The notes beneath the pieces are model-generated. The model had not been told where the DNA came from and did not search any database. It worked only from the letters and a program-made list of their open reading frames with translations. From assembly GCF_000143535.2 (NCBI RefSeq), contig NC_037315.1, forward strand, positions 558,001 through 622,000: a stretch of 64,000 bases of DNA, read 5' to 3'. Source of the DNA: Botrytis cinerea B05.10. Its lineage: Eukaryota > Ascomycota > Leotiomycetes > Helotiales > Sclerotiniaceae. This document shows positions 61,345-64,000 of the stretch, piece after piece; position 1 is the first letter of the stretch, and every line of letters starts with the position of its first letter. A program made the position numbers and the translations under genes.

Positions 61345-62529
61345 CTAACAAGCACCCCAAGCCAATTCACCAACCACATTTCCCAACCCATTAGCAACTA
61401 CACTAATACCGCTGGTCGTCACAGTCGACGCATCTTTAAATGCGGCTTTGATCGCAATACTGAGCTCGCTGTCAACTTTCCATTCATTCCCCTTTTCCAC
61501 GGCGAAAACAACCGTATCTCTATCCTCCCACTCCAGCATTGCCTGTTCCGCAACTTGCACTTGGACTTTAATCTCTTTGGGGAAAGGAAACGTATGTGTA
61601 GCTTCTGCAAGGATTTTGTCTCCGGAAGGCCATGCTCTTTCATCTAAGGAGACTTGTTAATTTTTTATTCTTTTTCCCATGCAAAATTTGTAAGGGGGAA
61701 GCTACCGCTCATTTTATCCTTGGTCCATAACTCAGGAAGCATTTTCTCCGCAGTCAAATCCGCAACTTGGTTAATGCGATCGGTTTCATAATATGGATCT
61801 CCCTCTTTCTCCATCCGATTCACCGCATATGCCATTTTGTAATTCTTGCTACCGAGTTGAAATCCTTCCCCATCCGCAGCATTACTCTTATAGTGAGTTT
61901 TTAACCCCAGAAATGCTCCTTTAATCTGTTCCTGTACTCCAAGATCATCCGTGGCATCGTGATTCTGTTTTCCCAGAAAGGGAACACTTTGCATAGTACT
62001 AGAAGTCGTCACAATCGTACGACGGATCTGGCGTGAATTTCTTATGCAATAGTATTTCGCACTACATTCGACATACCTCTTTTCTCCATAATCCTGTTTC
62101 CAATATGAGGCAGAGTTGTTGTAGCAACGGATGTGCGTGCCTCCCAGGTCAGCATATCTGGCAACAAACGTCTTGTGGTCTCCCATTTCCTCGATGCCCC
62201 CAAACTTTGAAGGGCTTTTTGTCGAGTGTATCGGCTATGGGATGCCCTTCTGTACCGGAAGTCCAGTCTACGGAATGGTTTTGATCATCGGCGTTGGAGG
62301 CATAGGGTTCGTCGAATTGCTGTCCTTTGATAGAATCATCGTAATTTTTGAAGTACCAGAGTTTGTCGTTTCTGCCGTTAGGTGTGGCGTCGTTGCTTTT
62401 CATATATATGAAGCAGGTCGTGAGAAATACTGCTTCGTCTAGTCGTTCATCTTCTCGTGGTAGAATTGGATTCCCTAGCACTAGTGATGCAACTGCAAGG
62501 AGGATTGTTGCAAATCCTGAGAGATGCAT
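61345..62529 (-). CDS. Secreted uncharacterised protein, about 328 aa
   Basis: Four exons (62529..62272, 62204..62077, 61998..61706, 61652..61345) keep frame. A signal peptide (MHLSGFATILLAVASLVLG) is followed by a dibasic-type PREDER segment, LWYFKNYDDSIKG, FGGIEEMGDHKTFVARYADLGG, TDDLGVQEQIKGAF and a C-terminal domain rich in short beta strands ending NVVGELAWGAC. No family is recognised. The third intron model (78 nt, GTATGT...TCTAG) is optional because the unspliced stretch is also open and in frame. It is probably an extracellular protein of a lineage-specific family. Confidence 0.65.
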
Positions 62530-64000
62530 GATGGGAGTAAGATGTATGATACGAAGAAGTGAAATTCAAAGACAGACTGAAGTGATTGAGATGTGAAGAA
62601 CTAGAGTCCAAGAAAATCTTTTTGGACGAACAAAAGATCAATGGAACTCATTCTCATCATATATAACCCCTATCAGAACTAAATAAGTGTCTTCAGCTAC
62701 TCAATCATACGAAGGAATGCTCTTCAAACATAGAATCTTACAGTTAGGGACATGCGAATATTGTCACTCCAAAGCATTCACTTACTTCTGTCAGTACAGT
62801 TCTACGCAATAGCAAATGCAAGCCCGATAGACGGCGACCTCAGGAAATTTCGAAGTAGTGAGAATACTTGGCAAGAAATGATTTCCTCTATACATCACAG
62901 CAACTGTATCTGATATACGCATCGACTAGGAGGATACATGATGGGTCTTTTCTGAAAACTCTACTACTGTTGAAGCGGGACTTTACACAAACCCCAAAGT
63001 GATCAGGCGTTAGTTCATTTCATGTCTGGTGTATACAGAATATAGTACGATATCTTACTCTTTTATTTTCCCATTCCCCTTGGACGCCAAACGTTTTAAT
63101 TATCAGTCATCAACTTAGCTACGCCAAATATATCTTGTTGAGACATATTTGTTGGAACTCTTACTACAATATTTCCCAAACGCCGAATTGTAGGGCTATC
63201 AAAACTAATTGGAAATTGGTTGGAATAAGAGAATAATCTAAGGTTGACCATTCAGTAGGCTTGATGACCCAAAATTCTTACTCTATTTTGCTGACAGGAT
63301 AATATTCACAAGGCTGATTCCACGCTGACTTCCCTCAATCTTTGTGCGTTGTGTAATGCTTTTCAACCAAACTCCTTCCTCATCGGGCTTCATTTGAAGT
63401 TCCTTTGCCCGACAGATCAACCACTGAATAGTTTCTATCTTTTCACTCGCGGATAGCTATAGTTCTGGCAGAAGTCGAAGTGGATGAAAGTATGAAGGAT
63501 TTTTCTCAACCAGTATGCGTTTAAAATTGGAACATGCGATTCTGGTAAATCTGGCACTTGTAGTATAATTCACCGAAAGTGAGAATTGAACTAGTTGAAA
63601 AAGTGCGTTGATGATCATCATCTCCTGGAAATTTCAAAATGAAGTTTGTCGCAGGTACCGATCTGTTGCTGACCACGATAACTTGGCGTACATGATGTCG
63701 AGGTGAATATCAACGGCTATTTGATATGTGAGTTCTTGCTTTGTTAAACCTTTCGTCGACGGCATTCCTATCTTCGAGAGATATTTCTTTCGATCGTCAA
63801 AGTCTGTTTTGAACCTCGATATATGAGAAATACAGAAGCTGCATGCTCTTTGAAAACCCCTTGATGATGGGTTGACAAACTACTTTCCATGTTGGCTGAT
63901 GATTTCTGAAAAATTAGTAGATCTCCTACAAAATCTCTCACTCGCCCTTAAAAGATTCATGAGGAAATCCCATTCGAGATTATTAATGTACATTCTGTAA
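62530..64000. other. Terminal intergenic region
   Basis: Nothing recognised over the last 1.5 kb on either strand; no frame exceeds about 60 codons and no RNA gene is visible. Confidence 0.4.

Overview
The window is nuclear DNA from a filamentous ascomycete. Almost every gene carries 1-8 short introns of about 45-80 nt with GT...AG ends, several tRNAs have introns, and the gene set (HET-domain protein, secreted GH79/GH43 enzymes, GH36 raffinose-synthase-type enzyme, fungal mitochondrial TyrRS, TDT transporter) is typical of Pezizomycotina. Base composition and protein style suggest a Leotiomycete, perhaps Sclerotiniaceae; that placement is inference. Exon models below were joined by eye. Every model presented as intact gives an uninterrupted frame; two are labelled as uncertain in one intron.

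Layout. (1) 0-5.2 kb looks mobile: a leftward gene for a tyrosine recombinase fused to C2H2 zinc fingers, four copies of one 15-bp palindrome (ATCGAC-N3-GTCGAT), an AT-rich flank, a minisatellite, and a 65-bp foldback lying exactly at the 5' end of a tRNA-Gln-like sequence. (2) 5.2-10.6 kb is nearly empty apart from tRNA-Ile and tRNA-Pro, both with introns. (3) 10.9-33.6 kb holds ordinary genes with a carbohydrate theme: a GH79 glucuronidase, a malate/sulfite-type TDT transporter, a GH43 galactanase-like enzyme, an F-box protein, a second GH79 and a succinate-semialdehyde dehydrogenase. Two copies of an unknown family at 25.7-28.0 kb are both interrupted. (4) 34-39 kb is a patch of orphan genes and relics, including a tail-to-tail paralogue pair and a gene with one in-frame TAG. 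(5) 39.5-49 kb is housekeeping and metabolism: an acyl-thioesterase-like hydrolase, GH36, mitochondrial TyrRS and an aromatic amino-acid decarboxylase. (6) 49-54.3 kb is AT-rich and gene-poor, with a small six-cysteine secreted protein and a decayed carboxylesterase that has lost its nucleophile serine. (7) 54.3-62.5 kb has a Cys-rich orphan, a DUF427 protein with an 11-nt exon, the SMC5/6 subunit Nse1, a HET-domain protein, tRNA-Asn with an intron and a secreted orphan. The last 1.5 kb shows no gene.

How the genes fit together: the two GH79s, the GH43 and perhaps GH36 would act on plant arabinogalactan or galactosides outside or inside the cell. They are spread along 30 kb among unrelated genes, so this is a functional theme and not a tight cluster. 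The most unusual part of the window is the recombinase segment at the left end, which probably continues beyond position 1.
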